From Ammoniphilus sp. YIM 78166 (lineage in GTDB: Bacteria; Bacillota; Bacilli; Aneurinibacillales; RAOX-1): a stretch of DNA of 64,000 nucleotides. The position numbers and the translations under genes were made by a program. Under the pieces are notes generated by a model. The model ran no database searches. It worked only from the letters and a program-made list of their open reading frames with translations, and had not been told where the DNA came from. The stretch spans positions 186,001 to 250,000 of the forward strand of contig NZ_SDLR01000004.1 of NCBI RefSeq assembly GCF_004522215.1. The letters run 5' to 3'. Every line of letters starts with the position of its first letter. Within the stretch, counting starts at the first letter, position 1. Shown in pieces: positions 27,076 through 37,832 of the stretch.

Positions 27076-28455
27076 CTATTTTTCCTTGCGTAGTAACTTC
27101 TTAGCATAGCCTTCTTTATTATCCTGACGCACACGAGCGATCGCCAACGCGTCATCGGGTACATTGCGATTAATGGTTGAGCCCGCTGCAACATAAGAGC
27201 CTTCGCCAATAATGACAGGTGCGATTAAATTCGAATTACAACCAATAAAGGAATGATCGCCAATTTCCGTCTTATGCTTCTTCACACCGTCATAGTTCAC
27301 GGTTATCGTACCACATCCTACATTCACATGTTCCCCTACTTCAGCGTCACCTAAATAAGATAGGTGGGATACTTTGGAGTGGTTACCGATACGTGTGTTT
27401 TTTAATTCTACGAAGTCTCCGACCTTTACGTGTTCTCCCACATCTGAACCAGGTCTTATGTAAGCAAAAGGCCCAACCGAGGCAACTTGTCGAACGGTAC
27501 TTTTCACGATGACAGAATATTGAATGCTTACCCCATTTTCTACTTGAACATCGGTCAAGTCTGCATTAGGTCCGATCGTACAATCAGAGCCAATGACCGT
27601 TTTTCCACGGAGGAACGTATTCGGTTGAATGACCGTATCCGGCCCGATCACGACATCGGATTCAATGTAAGTAGAATGAGGATCGATAATCGTGACTCCA
27701 TTACGCATGTGTCCCTCATTAATTCTTCTGCGAAGAATTTGTTCGGCGTAAGCGAGCTGTACACGATCATTTACACCCATCCCGTCTTCTACATCTTCTG
27801 TCAAATAAGCCGATATAATTTGATTTTGTCCCTTTAGTATCCCTATAACATCCGGTAGATAATACTCTCCCTGGGCGTTATTATTGTTTACTTGGTCAAG
27901 GGCAGCGAATAGGAGTTGATTGTCAAAGCAAAAAATCCCCGTGCTAATTTCTCCAATGGCTCTTTCCTGCTCATTGGTGTCTTTATGCTCAACAATGCGT
28001 TCCACATGACCTTGCTCGTTTCTTACGATTCTTCCATATCCTGTAGGATCGGCTAGAACCGTGGTCAACACCGTAGCCGCAGCCTGTGTCTCGGCGTGAT
28101 GGGTCATTAAACGATGGAGAGTTTCCTCTCGAATTAAGGGTGTATCTCCCGTAACTACAATTGTTGTACCCTGCTTACCGCGAAGCTGCTCGCTGCACAT
28201 CTTAACCGCATGAGCGGTACCTAATTGCTTTTCCTGAAACGCGTAATCAACAGATGAACCTAGTTGGTTCTTTACCTGTTCGGCTCCATGCCCTACCACG
28301 ACCACAATTTGATCCATAGCAAGAGCTTCTAATCGATGGACAATATGTTGAACCATAGGCTTCCCACAAACAGGGTGTAACACTTTATAGAGCTTCGATT
28401 TCATCCGAGTGCCCTGGCCTGCTGCCAAAACCACCGCATATTTATGATGCTGCAT
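27076..28455 (-). CDS. glmU: Bifunctional GlmU: GlcNAc-1-P uridyltransferase / GlcN-1-P acetyltransferase
   Basis: Makes UDP-GlcNAc for peptidoglycan. N-terminal uridyltransferase with [20 protein letters not shown] and [14 protein letters not shown]-terminal left-handed beta helix of hexapeptide repeats (about residues 250-440) with [22 protein letters not shown] and [12 protein letters not shown] start at ATG 28455-28453 ([13 protein letters not shown]) because GGAGG lies 6 bp upstream; a start four codons earlier would include that site in the gene. Confidence 0.97.
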   Translation of the reverse strand: MQHHKYAVVLAAGQGTRMKSKLYKVLHPVCGKPMVQHIVHRLEALAMDQIVVVVGHGAEQVKNQLGSSVDYAFQEKQLGTAHAVKMCSEQLRGKQGTTIVVTGDTPLIREETLHRLMTHHAETQAAATVLTTVLADPTGYGRIVRNEQGHVERIVEHKDTNEQERAIGEISTGIFCFDNQLLFAALDQVNNNNAQGEYYLPDVIGILKGQNQIISAYLTEDVEDGMGVNDRVQLAYAEQILRRRINEGHMRNGVTIIDPHSTYIESDVVIGPDTVIQPNTFLRGKTVIGSDCTIGPNADLTDVQVENGVSIQYSVIVKSTVRQVASVGPFAYIRPGSDVGEHVKVGDFVELKNTRIGNHSKVSHLSYLGDAEVGEHVNVGCGTITVNYDGVKKHKTEIGDHSFIGCNSNLIAPVIIGEGSYVAAGSTINRNVPDDALAIARVRQDNKEGYAKKLLRKEK

Positions 28456-28584
28456 GGTAGCCTCCATATATGAAAGGATTTTTATACATTCTAATAGGGT
28501 ACCTCAAAAAAACGAAGGAACCCCATACTGACTATATCTCAATCAATATTTGTTTTCAAGAGCAAGGATTAAACTTATGTACAG

Positions 28585-28611
28585 AAAAAAAGACCTCAAA
28601 TCTTGAGGTCC
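28585..28611 (-). terminator. Terminator after spoVG
   Basis: Stem GACCTCAA (28592-28599), loop ATC, TTGAGGTC (28603-28610), followed on the minus strand by seven T residues. Confidence 0.85.
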
Positions 28612-28623
28612 TCTCCATTGTTG

Positions 28624-28920
28624 CTATGCTCCTTCTACCAGTTGCTCTTCGTGCTCTTCTTCAATGCCTACGCGCTCGTACTCAGACAACACAGCCGCCT
28701 GAATCTTCTCACGTGTGGTAGAAGAAATAGGATGAGCAATATCTCTAAACTCTCCATCCGGAGTACGCTTACTAGGCATCGCGACGAACATGCCGTTATT
28801 ACCGTCGATAACTCGAATATCATGAACTACGAATTCGTTATCAATGGTAATGGAACAAATTGCCTTCATACGCCCATCCGTATTTACGCGGCGGAGTCTA
28901 ACATCTGTCACTTCCATCAA
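28624..28920 (-). CDS. spoVG: Septation/sporulation regulator SpoVG
   Basis: 98 residues, [38 protein letters not shown] (in parts) and [21 protein letters not shown] are almost invariant in SpoVG. It is a small nucleic-acid-binding regulator acting on septation, virulence and cell-wall genes. GGTGGTG precedes the ATG. A sigma-H type promoter lies 40 bp upstream and a terminator just behind the gene, so it can be monocistronic as in B. subtilis. Confidence 0.97.
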   Translation of the reverse strand: MMEVTDVRLRRVNTDGRMKAICSITIDNEFVVHDIRVIDGNNGMFVAMPSKRTPDGEFRDIAHPISSTTREKIQAAVLSEYERVGIEEEHEEQLVEGA

Positions 28921-28961
28921 GTAACACCACCTTTTACCAATATATGTGCATGTTACACTTA

Positions 28962-28987
28962 ATTCGTCAAAGGCAAAATAAATTCCT
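28962..28987 (-). promoter_or_regulatory. Sigma-H type promoter of spoVG
   Basis: Minus-strand AGGAATT (from 28987) and ACGAATT (GAAT at 28965-28962) have 22 bp from the first A to the GAAT, the geometry I recall for the sigma-H promoter of B. subtilis spoVG. Match is by eye only. Confidence 0.65.
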
Positions 28988-29043
28988 TCTGATTTTTTGT
29001 AAATTAATGATTAATTTTTCGACCAAATTAGACAACTAATAGC

Positions 29044-29415
29044 TTAAATGAGGGCAATAGCTTCGATTTCAATTGCAACATCCTTCGGTAAACGAGCGAC
29101 TTCCACCGTGGATCGTGCAGGCTTATTAGCGGTGAAATAACCGGCATACACCTCGTTAATTCTACCAAAATCATCCATATTTTTAATAAAAACGGTGGTT
29201 TTTACTACCTTATCCAAGCTGCTACCAGCTGCTTCTAGTACAGCTTGCAGGTTTTTAAAAACTTGGTGAGTTTGGGCTTCGACCGAGCCATCCTCCAGGG
29301 TTCCATCTGCTCTTAAAGGGATATTTCCAGAGGTATACACGACGTTCCCTACTTTAACTGCTTGCGAATAAGGGCCGATCGCTTGTGGTGCTTTGTCTGT
29401 CTGAATGGTTTCCAT
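29044..29415 (-). CDS. ridA: RidA family enamine/imine deaminase (YabJ)
   Basis: 123 residues, with PQAIGPYSQAVKVGNVVYTSGNIPL at the N-terminus, the conserved arginine in NKPARSTVEVARLPKDV and the terminal VAIEIEAIAL. RidA hydrolyses reactive 2-aminoacrylate-type imines. It is 19 bp downstream of purR, and the purR-yabJ-spoVG order is the Bacillus one. Confidence 0.95.
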   Translation of the reverse strand: METIQTDKAPQAIGPYSQAVKVGNVVYTSGNIPLRADGTLEDGSVEAQTHQVFKNLQAVLEAAGSSLDKVVKTTVFIKNMDDFGRINEVYAGYFTANKPARSTVEVARLPKDVAIEIEAIALI

Positions 29416-29434
29416 TTGTTTCTCCTCCTATAGG

Positions 29435-30274
29435 CTAAAAATCGATTTGATTTACAAAATTGCCTGGGACCACTTTAATTTCTTTATCCCTCATGTCCAA
29501 TTGAGAAACCCGAGCTAAAGAAATATACTCTTCGTCCTCTACTAAGCGTTCTTCTACTTCCGCTGCTTCTACAAACACACCAATGCCCACTACCGCCGCG
29601 TTAAACTCCTTCATGAGATCCACCATCCCACGAACGGTTCCGCCTGCCTTCATGTAATCATCAATAATTAACACTCTAGAATTCTCCTGCAGCACTCTTC
29701 TTGCTAGTGACATGGTTTGGATCCGCTTACTAGATCCGGAAACGTAGTTTATGCTGACGACAGACCCTTCCGTAACCTTGCTGTCCCGACGAACAATCAC
29801 CACAGGTACATTCAGATAGTTCGCTGTCGCATACGCTAAGGGAATCCCCTTTGTTTCGACCGTCATGACAACATCAATTTCCTTTTCGGCGAACACCGTT
29901 GCCATAATCTTTCCGATTTTGTTTAATTTCTCGGGGTCTCCAAGGATATCTGACATATAAAGGTATCCGCCTGGAAGCAAGCGATCCGGATGTTCTAGAC
30001 GCTGGCAAATCTCTTCCACTACCTGTACAGCCAGCCCCCTATTAATCATCGGAATATACTTTACTCCGCCCGCTGCTCCAGCTACTGTCTTTAATACTCC
30101 GATACCTTTATATTCAAATAGCTCTTTAATAATCGAAAGGTCCTCACTAATGGATGACTTGGCAGATCCAAATTCTTCTGCAAACAATGTTAAAGGAATT
30201 AAGCGATAGGGATTGGCGAGCAGATGTTGAGTCATATCGACCAACCGAGCGCTCCTTCTTAGTTTTTTCTCCAT
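29435..30274 (-). CDS. purR: Purine operon repressor PurR
   Basis: 279 residues: N-terminal winged helix (RRSARLVDMTQHLLANP, AKSSISEDLSIIKELFE) and a C-terminal phosphoribosyltransferase-like domain with the PRPP motif VLIIDDYMKAGGTVRGM. Binds PurBoxes and is released by PRPP. Neighbours ispE (39 bp upstream) and ridA are typical. Confidence 0.96.
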   Translation of the reverse strand: MEKKLRRSARLVDMTQHLLANPYRLIPLTLFAEEFGSAKSSISEDLSIIKELFEYKGIGVLKTVAGAAGGVKYIPMINRGLAVQVVEEICQRLEHPDRLLPGGYLYMSDILGDPEKLNKIGKIMATVFAEKEIDVVMTVETKGIPLAYATANYLNVPVVIVRRDSKVTEGSVVSINYVSGSSKRIQTMSLARRVLQENSRVLIIDDYMKAGGTVRGMVDLMKEFNAAVVGIGVFVEAAEVEERLVEDEEYISLARVSQLDMRDKEIKVVPGNFVNQIDF

Positions 30275-30313
30275 AACACGCCTCCAATAACCGAATATTA
30301 TGATGCAAATATA

Positions 30314-31210
30314 TCATTTATGTACGGTTTTTTGCAAGCTTGCTGGATATTTATCACCCAAGATCCTAACAGCAAACACATCTTTACAGAAGCCACGAAG
30401 ACCGTTGTAGATCCGACTAACCCTTGATTCCTTATCTACCAAACTGAACACAGTAGGCCCGCTACCCGACATGAGAGAAGCATCCGCCCCAAATCGGGAC
30501 ATCTGTTCCTTTAACCTCCGAACCTCTGGATAAAGAGACAGCGTAACCGTCTCTAAATGATTCCCTAGTGTTTGGTAAACCGCTTGATAGTCACGATTTT
30601 GGATGGCTTGGACCATTTCATGAGATCTGGCAGGGTACTTATTCACTTCATTCATCGATAATTTCCCGTAAATTTCCGCTGTAGAAACCCCAATTGGAGG
30701 CTTGGCCAAAATCACCCAAGATGGAGGAGGGGAAGCAAGAGGGGTAATCTTCTCTCCTCTTCCTTTTGCTAACGCCGTACCTCCATGCACGCAAAAAGCA
30801 ACGTCAGATCCTACCTCAGAGCCAATCTCCGCCATTTCCTCAACACTCAAGCCTAAGCCCCATAATTTATTCAATCCCTTTATCGCTGCTGCCGCATCGC
30901 TGCTTCCTCCCGCCAAGCCAGCAGCAACAGGGATTCGCTTATGTATGTAAAAATGGACTCCCTTCGTGATTCCTAGCTTGGTTCGTAGCAATTGGGCAAT
31001 CTGATAGACATGGTTCTTCTCACCCAATGGAACAAAGCACGCAGAGCAATCAATCGTAATGCGATTATCCTCTCGGGGGTAAATATCGATTCGGTCTGCC
31101 AAGTCGATGGTCGTCATCACCATTTCAACTTCATGATACCCATCCTCACGTTTCCCCAAAACATCCAGCGTTAGATTAATTTTTGCTGGGGCTTTCATTG
31201 ATATCCTCAC
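30314..31210 (-). CDS. ispE: 4-diphosphocytidyl-2-C-methyl-D-erythritol kinase
   Basis: GHMP kinase of the MEP isoprenoid pathway, about 298 residues. N-terminal [25 protein letters not shown], the ATP loop [21 protein letters not shown] (in parts), and [13 protein letters not shown] near the end are the family motifs. Start choice is uncertain: GTG 31210 gives [13 protein letters not shown], aligning with B. subtilis [16 protein letters not shown] 31198 has GAGGAT upstream; a further GTG lies at 31219. Confidence 0.93.
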   Translation of the reverse strand: MRISMKAPAKINLTLDVLGKREDGYHEVEMVMTTIDLADRIDIYPREDNRITIDCSACFVPLGEKNHVYQIAQLLRTKLGITKGVHFYIHKRIPVAAGLAGGSSDAAAAIKGLNKLWGLGLSVEEMAEIGSEVGSDVAFCVHGGTALAKGRGEKITPLASPPPSWVILAKPPIGVSTAEIYGKLSMNEVNKYPARSHEMVQAIQNRDYQAVYQTLGNHLETVTLSLYPEVRRLKEQMSRFGADASLMSGSGPTVFSLVDKESRVSRIYNGLRGFCKDVFAVRILGDKYPASLQKTVHK

Positions 31211-31295
31211 AAGTTTCACCCGCTCACTATGTCAATAATACCTTTCATTTTAGCATTTGTAGGTTTGGGATTCCAGTTACGCTGCAACCTTTATA

Positions 31296-31332
31296 TAGAA
31301 AAGAAACTGAAGACATAGGCCTTCAGTTTCTA
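31296..31332 (-). terminator. Terminator after sspF
   Basis: Stem GAAACTGAAG (31303-31312) with CTTCAGTTTC (31321-31330), followed on the minus strand by TTTTCTATAT. Confidence 0.75.
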
Positions 31333-31345
31333 CGGGAAATCTTAC

Positions 31346-31528
31346 TTACTTCTGCGTTTGGTTGGCTAGAGTCTGTTCGGCAATTTGGATGGCCCGTTTC
31401 ACCAAGTTTCCTGCATCCCGAGTGGTGATTCCACCCCAACCTTCTTTTTGAACAGTGTCGTAGATGCCAAGATCCTTAGCTAATTCCATCTTAAACTGGT
31501 CGGACATAATTCCGCGTCTGCGACTCAT
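31346..31528 (-). CDS. sspF: Alpha/beta-type small acid-soluble spore protein (SspF-like)
   Basis: 60 residues from ATG 31528-31526, which has AAGGAGG 6 bp upstream. [21 protein letters not shown], then [22 protein letters not shown], is the minor alpha/beta SASP pattern of SspF, encoded next to veg in Bacillus. It would bind spore DNA. Twelve upstream in-frame codons are rejected for lack of a ribosome site. Confidence 0.9.
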   Translation of the reverse strand: MSRRRGIMSDQFKMELAKDLGIYDTVQKEGWGGITTRDAGNLVKRAIQIAEQTLANQTQK

Positions 31529-31607
31529 AGTAGCCCTCCTTAGATTAAGGTATGACCTCCCCATATTCGTTAGTATGGACTTGTATGTATAAAAATATCA
31601 ACAAGTG

Positions 31608-31641
31608 CAAAAAACAGTAGAACGGTAAATGTTCTACTGCT
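31608..31641 (-). terminator. Terminator after veg
   Basis: Stem CAGTAGAAC (31615-31623) with GTTCTACTG (31631-31639), followed on the minus strand by TTTTTTGC. Confidence 0.85.
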
Positions 31642-31915
31642 ACTGTAAGCCACTTATCGGAATCTGTTCTTGCTCAGATGGACAAACTGTTAGCATAACA
31701 GTCTCGGTCAAAATATCTGCATAGCTATAAGAAACACGCTCAAAGGTGTGCCGGTCTTCGTCCAATCGGACAATAAAAACGGATGGATAGGTGGATTCCA
31801 AGATGCCTGTACGTTCCACCGTCTTACGACGACCTCCATTAGCTCGAAGTACAATACGCTCACCCAGATGATTGTCTAAACTGCGCTTAATATCCATTAA
31901 CGCATTATTTGCCAT
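31640..31915 (-). CDS. veg: Veg protein (DUF1021)
   Basis: 91 residues. [29 protein letters not shown] (in parts) and [16 protein letters not shown] match Veg, a small conserved protein that stimulates biofilm gene expression in B. subtilis. ATG 31915-31913 gives [13 protein letters not shown], like B. subtilis MAKTLSDIKRSL, with GAGGTGG upstream; GTG 31927 and ATG 31921 are less likely. Confidence 0.94.
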   Translation of the reverse strand: MANNALMDIKRSLDNHLGERIVLRANGGRRKTVERTGILESTYPSVFIVRLDEDRHTFERVSYSYADILTETVMLTVCPSEQEQIPISGLQ

Positions 31916-32061
31916 GTGCATGACCACCTCACTTGTTAATGATTATAACAACATAAGGTTAGTATGTCAAATAAATTGATAATTATAGCAATCGGACGAA
32001 CAAATTGTCAATGAATATTGTTTTACAGGATTCTACACTCTGTCGTATGAATAGTTTACAC

Positions 32062-32110
32062 ATAAAAAAACCTACGGAACGGGAATCCGATTTTATCCCG
32101 TTCCGTAGGC
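32062..32110 (-). terminator. Strong terminator after yabG
   Basis: 14-bp stem CCTACGGAACGGGA (32071-32084) with TCCCGTTCCGTAGG (32096-32109), followed on the minus strand by seven T residues. Confidence 0.9.
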
Positions 32111-32118
32111 TCTTTGTG

Positions 32119-33009
32119 TTACCATTTTTCTTTTTTCATCGTTTCTGTAATCGGCAATCCAAGTCGAAATGTGCCGAAAGTTTCAATCCCACCTAATCCA
32201 TCAATTCCCGTAATCGTGTTTTTTGCAACTTCAAAAACGTTCACCGTTTCTCTGACCGAAGTAAATGCGACTCGCTCTGCGATATAGACGGGGTCTAGCG
32301 TATGAATGTTGATTCGGCGTGGAGAGCTAGCAAAATTCGCTCCCGCATCTAAGATGCTTTCAAAATTTGATTGACATGCACCTGCAAAGATTACAAGTCG
32401 ATCATGGTTCCGTTCATACCGTCTAGCTTCTTGGACGGCTTGAACGAAGTAACGAGAGTTCCGATAACTATCTAAAGAGGCGAGGTCGCCATGATGTCTT
32501 CTATATGAATCGTGACCGGTTAATATTAGAATATTGGGCTGATACTTCTGTAACAGCCTTGCTGTATATGTGGGCATATCCTTTTCCATGAGATGAAAGC
32601 CATGTACCTTAATCCCTAGTTCCCGGTACATGATTAAGCACTTCTCTAGATATCGCCCATCTCCATCCAAATGAAGGACAGAACCAGGGATCTCAAAGGT
32701 CACATTATTCTCTTCCGATCTTCCCGTATAGCCCATCTGCTGATAGGTATTTTTCTCTCTCATCAGCCTTCTTTCTTGCTGGATCAGCCGAAGTGACTCT
32801 TGGCTTTTGACCATGCTTTTCTCTAGCTCTTTCTGCAGGGTCTGAGGGTCGATCTTTTTCAAGTCGTCCATCGGAGCGTCAGCTACAAGCCTAAACTCCA
32901 GCCCTTGCAATATCGCAACCTTCCCGTCGTCCTGAAGGCTAATGACCGTGAAGAAAATATCGTTACCATAGGAATTTCTTGTAACAATGTCACCAACGCG
33001 AATAGACAT
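32119..33009 (-). CDS. yabG: Sporulation-specific protease YabG
   Basis: 296 residues from ATG 33009-33007 (MSIRVGDIVTRNSYGNDIFF), preceded by GGAGGAGGG. NILILTGHDSYRRHHGD and VIFAGACQSNFESILDAGANFASSP contain the conserved His and Cys of the YabG cysteine peptidase family, which trims spore coat proteins in the mother cell. CATATATTG about 25 bp upstream of the start could be a sigma-K -10, but I could not pair it securely. Confidence 0.94.
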   Translation of the reverse strand: MSIRVGDIVTRNSYGNDIFFTVISLQDDGKVAILQGLEFRLVADAPMDDLKKIDPQTLQKELEKSMVKSQESLRLIQQERRLMREKNTYQQMGYTGRSEENNVTFEIPGSVLHLDGDGRYLEKCLIMYRELGIKVHGFHLMEKDMPTYTARLLQKYQPNILILTGHDSYRRHHGDLASLDSYRNSRYFVQAVQEARRYERNHDRLVIFAGACQSNFESILDAGANFASSPRRINIHTLDPVYIAERVAFTSVRETVNVFEVAKNTITGIDGLGGIETFGTFRLGLPITETMKKEKW

Positions 33010-33065
33010 AGAAACACCCTCCTCCATGCCAATATATGTGGAGAAGGGTGTTTAGGTTTCTGGTT

Positions 33066-33545
33066 CTACCCTGATTTTGTAAATCGGTCGGCCACAGAAC
33101 TTGCCCCGTAGGAATACGGCTTGATAATAGCCTTGTACCCTACGGAGGAAACCCAGCCGACAACTTCTTGAATCAGCATCCTGGTTTCTCCTTGATGGCC
33201 AACATCGAGGTGAATTTCGACTGGCCATTGGGCTACTATTTCCGTTATCCCATTTTCTTTCAACCGATCCATTACCCTAAGGCTCAGTTCGGTTTCTTTA
33301 TATATTCTTGTTCTTAGATCATACATTGGCTTGGCCTTCCACTTACAAAAGAAGAACCTCGCCCCTTTTCCCACCCGGTGGATAATGACTGCAGTGACAT
33401 ACAAGGTTTTTTCTGAACTGGTCTGAGAGTCGGTTCCTATGACGATCTTATAATCAGCTTTTGGGTCCTCACGAACGTAGCTTTTTATATAGTTCAATAC
33501 CTGCTGCTCCCCAAGCATTCCCATGGTCGGGCTTATAAAATCCAA
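33066..33545 (-). CDS. YkuK-family RNase H-like protein (DUF458)
   Basis: 159 residues resembling B. subtilis YkuK: MDFISPTMGMLGEQQVLNYI at the N-terminus, IVIGTDSQTSS (first acidic residue of an RNase H-like fold), then IHLDVGHQGETRMLIQEVVGWV and the end SYGASSVADRFTKSG. The fold suggests a nuclease but activity has not been shown as far as I know. It lies between rsmA and yabG, where B. subtilis has no gene, 39 bp after rsmA. Confidence 0.85.
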   Translation of the reverse strand: MDFISPTMGMLGEQQVLNYIKSYVREDPKADYKIVIGTDSQTSSEKTLYVTAVIIHRVGKGARFFFCKWKAKPMYDLRTRIYKETELSLRVMDRLKENGITEIVAQWPVEIHLDVGHQGETRMLIQEVVGWVSSVGYKAIIKPYSYGASSVADRFTKSG

Positions 33546-33584
33546 TTCGCTACCTCCTTGGATTTAAGAGTCAGTCGTATACCA

Positions 33585-35004
<1,420 letters not shown>

Positions 35005-35027
35005 TTGTCCATAACGCTCCTTTTACG

Positions 35028-35061
35028 GCTAAAAAGGCTGTGTCGCAATGGAACACAGCCA
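35028..35061 (-). terminator. Terminator after yabE
   Basis: Stem GGCTGTGT (35036-35043) with ACACAGCC (35053-35060), followed on the minus strand by TTTTTAG. Confidence 0.8.
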
Positions 35062-35072
35062 ATCTTTACTAT

Positions 35073-36119
35073 TTATTCTGGTTTGGTTTTGCCAATCACA
35101 TACACAGCTTTTGATTTCCTTTTTCCAAATCGATGAGCAGCCAGATCATTTTCAAAAAAGATATCAATCTTATTGCCTTTTACCGCCCCGCCTTTATCCT
35201 CAGCTCTACGGAATCCTACACCTTCAATGTAGACCCATGTTCCCATTGGTATAACACTAGGATCTACAGCAATCGTTCTCCCTTCTTGAGCTCGCTTGCC
35301 TGTAGCCGTAATGCCGTATTGGGGGTGATCAGGTCCTTTTCCCGTGTGGGATACCCCTGAACTATAAGCGGTTAATACCACGTTGTTTAGGACCTTCCGA
35401 GCAGCAAAATTAACCCCTCCACGAGAAACAGTGGTGAGTGTTCCAATGGCGACTACCCGATCCTGCTTGGTCTGGATCACTTTGGTCTCCACTAAGGTCC
35501 TTGATGCTTCTTTTCCATTTTCATAAACCACTTCATATCGCTGAACAGCCTTTCCTTCTCGACCTTCCTGAATGACCTTTTGTTCACCCTGCCCTAACAA
35601 ATAGTCTTTCCGCTTGACCTCGTTAAAAGGAACCTTCTGCTCTTCTTCTACGATTTCTTTCACTACTCTGGTGATCGCTATGATCCCTTCCGGCTTAACC
35701 TGTGACGTGGCAACAGGCTCCGTACGATCCCATTCTCCTAATGAAATCTGTTGTTCTTCTAGTACATCGGCAACCGTTAGCTGATTCGTAACGATCTCCT
35801 TTTCCTGTTCCCCTTCTTGGATGGTCACAGGCCATTTATCCGTATAAGAGATCTTCAGACCTTGCTTTACTGGTTCAGTCTTACTTGGTTCAATTACATC
35901 ATATTCATCAATAAGTACGTGCTGTTCGATTAAAAACTCTTCAACCGTCTGAGCCTTCGTCTCGACGAGCCGGGACTCTTGGTTATGTACAAATTCCACT
36001 TGCTTCGGTTGGTTAGCTAGGTATACCCAGATGCAAGCAGCCGTGATGAAAAGTGCGGCAAGGATGCTAACCGTGAAAGAAACGTTCCGCTGAAGCGGGA
36101 AAGTTTTTCCTGGTTCCAT
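35073..36119 (-). CDS. yabE: YabE-like secreted cell-wall protein with DUF348, G5 and 3D domains
   Basis: 348 residues. An N-terminal membrane segment (about residues 14-36) is followed by DUF348 repeats (VEFVHNQESRLVETKAQTVEEFL, WPVTIQEGEQEKEIVTNQLTVADVL in parts), a G5 domain around residues 190-260, and a C-terminal 3D double-psi beta barrel (VVLTAYSSG, GITATGKRAQEGRTIAVDPSVIPMGTWVYIEG, EDKGGAVKGNKIDIFF). It resembles YabE/Sps-like and RpfB-type cell-wall enzymes that cut peptidoglycan. ATG 36119 is preferred over an upstream TTG because AGGAGGA lies between them. Confidence 0.9.
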   Translation of the reverse strand: MEPGKTFPLQRNVSFTVSILAALFITAACIWVYLANQPKQVEFVHNQESRLVETKAQTVEEFLIEQHVLIDEYDVIEPSKTEPVKQGLKISYTDKWPVTIQEGEQEKEIVTNQLTVADVLEEQQISLGEWDRTEPVATSQVKPEGIIAITRVVKEIVEEEQKVPFNEVKRKDYLLGQGEQKVIQEGREGKAVQRYEVVYENGKEASRTLVETKVIQTKQDRVVAIGTLTTVSRGGVNFAARKVLNNVVLTAYSSGVSHTGKGPDHPQYGITATGKRAQEGRTIAVDPSVIPMGTWVYIEGVGFRRAEDKGGAVKGNKIDIFFENDLAAHRFGKRKSKAVYVIGKTKPE

Positions 36120-36142
36120 ATTCCTATTTGTCCTCCTCTTCA

Positions 36143-36174
36143 AGTTGAGTTCATTTTAGTTGACACCTTTCTTT
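36143..36174 (-). promoter_or_regulatory. Sigma-A type promoter of yabE
   Basis: On the minus strand TTGACA (close to 36180-36175) and TAAAAT (about 36157-36152) are 17 bp apart in the run between tatD and yabE. A further inverted pair TTCGACAA (36202-36209) and TTGTCGAA (36225-36232) upstream contains two perfect Spo0A-box cores. Confidence 0.6.
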
Positions 36175-36248
36175 TTGTCAAACCAAAACTTTACAGCTGA
36201 GTTCGACAAAGCCGAGGCTCCCGCTTGTCGAATGAGGAGGACCAACTT

Positions 36249-37016
36249 TTATTGAACCTTAAACAATCTTTTGGCATTCTCCATGGTATGATAGGCCAAT
36301 TCTTCCGTACTCATCCCTCTCAGTTGTGCAATCGCTTCTGCCACATACCGAACATAGCCCGTTTCGTTCCGTTTCCCTCTATACGGCTCCGGTGTCAAAT
36401 AGGGACAGTCGGTTTCAATTAGAAGTCTATCGAGTGGAATTTCCTGAGCAATTTCCTTTGGTTTTTTCGCATTCTTAAACGTAACCGGCCCACCGAAGGA
36501 AATATAGAAATTCATATCCAAGCATTGTTTGGCCATTTCCAAACTTCCAGAGAAGCAGTGCATGATGCCGCCAACCTCTGCTGCATTCTCCTCCCTCAAG
36601 ATATCTACAACATCCTGATGAGCGTCACGATTATGTATGACAATAGGCAGCTTAAGTTCCTTGGCCAATTGGATCTGCCGACGGAACACAACCTGCTGAA
36701 TATCCCGAGGGGAGGTATCCCAATAGTAATCTAGCCCAATCTCCCCAATCGCCACTACCTTCTCATGCTTGCTCAGCTCTCGAAGCCAATCATAGTCCTC
36801 TTCAAGCATATCCTTCGCATCTTGTGGATGCCAGCCAACAGCCGTATAGATAAAATCATATTTTTCAGCTAGAGCCACAGAAGTCGGAATCGTCTCTCGG
36901 TTAAACCCAATATTTACAATCCGAGTCACCCCATTTTCCTTTGCTCGTCGAATCACTTCTTCTTGATCCTCGTTAAATTGTTCTGCATTTAGATGTGCAT
37001 GGGTGTCGAAAAGCAT
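36249..37016 (-). CDS. tatD: TatD-family metal-dependent DNase (YabD)
   Basis: 255 residues from ATG 37016 (MLFDTHAHLNAEQF), which has AAGGCGG upstream. Metal ligands are seen in FDTHAHL, AIGEIGLDYYWDTSP, IVIHNRDAHQDV, MHCFSGS and LIETDCPYLTPEPYRGKRNE. TatD proteins are 3'-5' exonucleases and D-aminoacyl-tRNA deacylase relatives. It lies between metG and yabE as yabD does in B. subtilis, but is split from metG by about 980 bp of repeats. Confidence 0.95.
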   Translation of the reverse strand: MLFDTHAHLNAEQFNEDQEEVIRRAKENGVTRIVNIGFNRETIPTSVALAEKYDFIYTAVGWHPQDAKDMLEEDYDWLRELSKHEKVVAIGEIGLDYYWDTSPRDIQQVVFRRQIQLAKELKLPIVIHNRDAHQDVVDILREENAAEVGGIMHCFSGSLEMAKQCLDMNFYISFGGPVTFKNAKKPKEIAQEIPLDRLLIETDCPYLTPEPYRGKRNETGYVRYVAEAIAQLRGMSTEELAYHTMENAKRLFKVQ

Positions 37017-37104
37017 CGAAACACCGCCTTTCTTCATTGTCGAAATCCATCATTATTTGTTTAAAAGTTGACATGGTTCGATAGGAAAAAACAATGTTTT
37101 AGCA

Positions 37105-37656
37105 AGCAAGGTGATCCAGCTTACTTGGAAACATTATCGGTTTGGGACCAAACGACTTGGTTTTGTGATCAAAAGACGTGAATGATTTGAAAATGGTACC
37201 TGGTACGTGAGCACCCGGATCCGAACGCGAGTGATCAGCCACGTTCAGGGCACGAACCGCGGGTTTGCGGTACTCAGGTGCTCCACCTACTTGCAATCAT
37301 TACCGGTATGGAACCAAACTACTTAGTTTTGTGATCAAAAGACGTGAATTATTTGGAATGTTACCTGGTACGTGAGCAAACGACCTTTCTTCGTGAGCAT
37401 CCACCACATTTCCGTGAGCATATCTGAATTTTCGTGAGCATCCGAACCTGAACGGTAGCCATCCGCTCCCCGACCAGGCCAGGATGAAAAAGAAAAGCCT
37501 GATTACCTAAAAAACAGCTTGAAATGGGCGGCTCTAAATCAAAGTTTAGATTGCCGTTCTAAAAACCAGACTAAAATCACACAAAACCTCGAAAAAACTC
37601 CAGCTTACTTGGAATCATTACGGGTATGGGATCAAACTATTTAGTTTTGTGACATT
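37105..37656 (+). repeat. Dispersed ~320-bp intergenic repeat, copy B with an extra partial unit
   Basis: Three instances of the terminal box occur, starting near 37127, 37294 and 37614. The last two are 320 bp apart, the same as in copy A. The first one is a partial copy that diverges after its first GTGAGCA (about 37206). GTGA boxes of the full unit are at 37331, 37372, 37393, 37414 and 37434, spaced 41-21-21-20 exactly as in copy A. A TCTAAA/TTTAGA hairpin lies near 37534-37551. Together with the following inverted repeats it fills the tatD-metG gap, which holds no credible gene. Confidence 0.87.
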
Positions 37657-37720
37657 CGGCCAACTTAGAGGAACGCGTCCCCTGCCCAACAAGATAACCT
37701 TCCTACTAGGTCAAAAATAT

Positions 37721-37758
37721 AACCGAAGAAATCGCTCATTCACACGATTTCTTCGGTT
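37721..37758. other. Long hairpin in tatD-metG gap
   Basis: 14-bp perfect inverted repeat AACCGAAGAAATCG (37721-37734) and CGATTTCTTCGGTT (37745-37758), loop 10. On the minus strand it is followed by ATATTTTTGACC, so it can act as a terminator for metG read-through. Confidence 0.75.
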
Positions 37759-37832
37759 AGTTTCTAGGGCGGAGGACCAATATAAGCGTAGATTTTCCGC
37801 CTGTTTCTTGGAAACGTCTCGGTCCAAGCCGG

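Noticed and set aside
37099-37296. 65-codon minus-strand open frame in the tatD-metG gap
   Set aside because: It lies within the dispersed repeat, lacks a ribosome site and is not kept in copies A or C.
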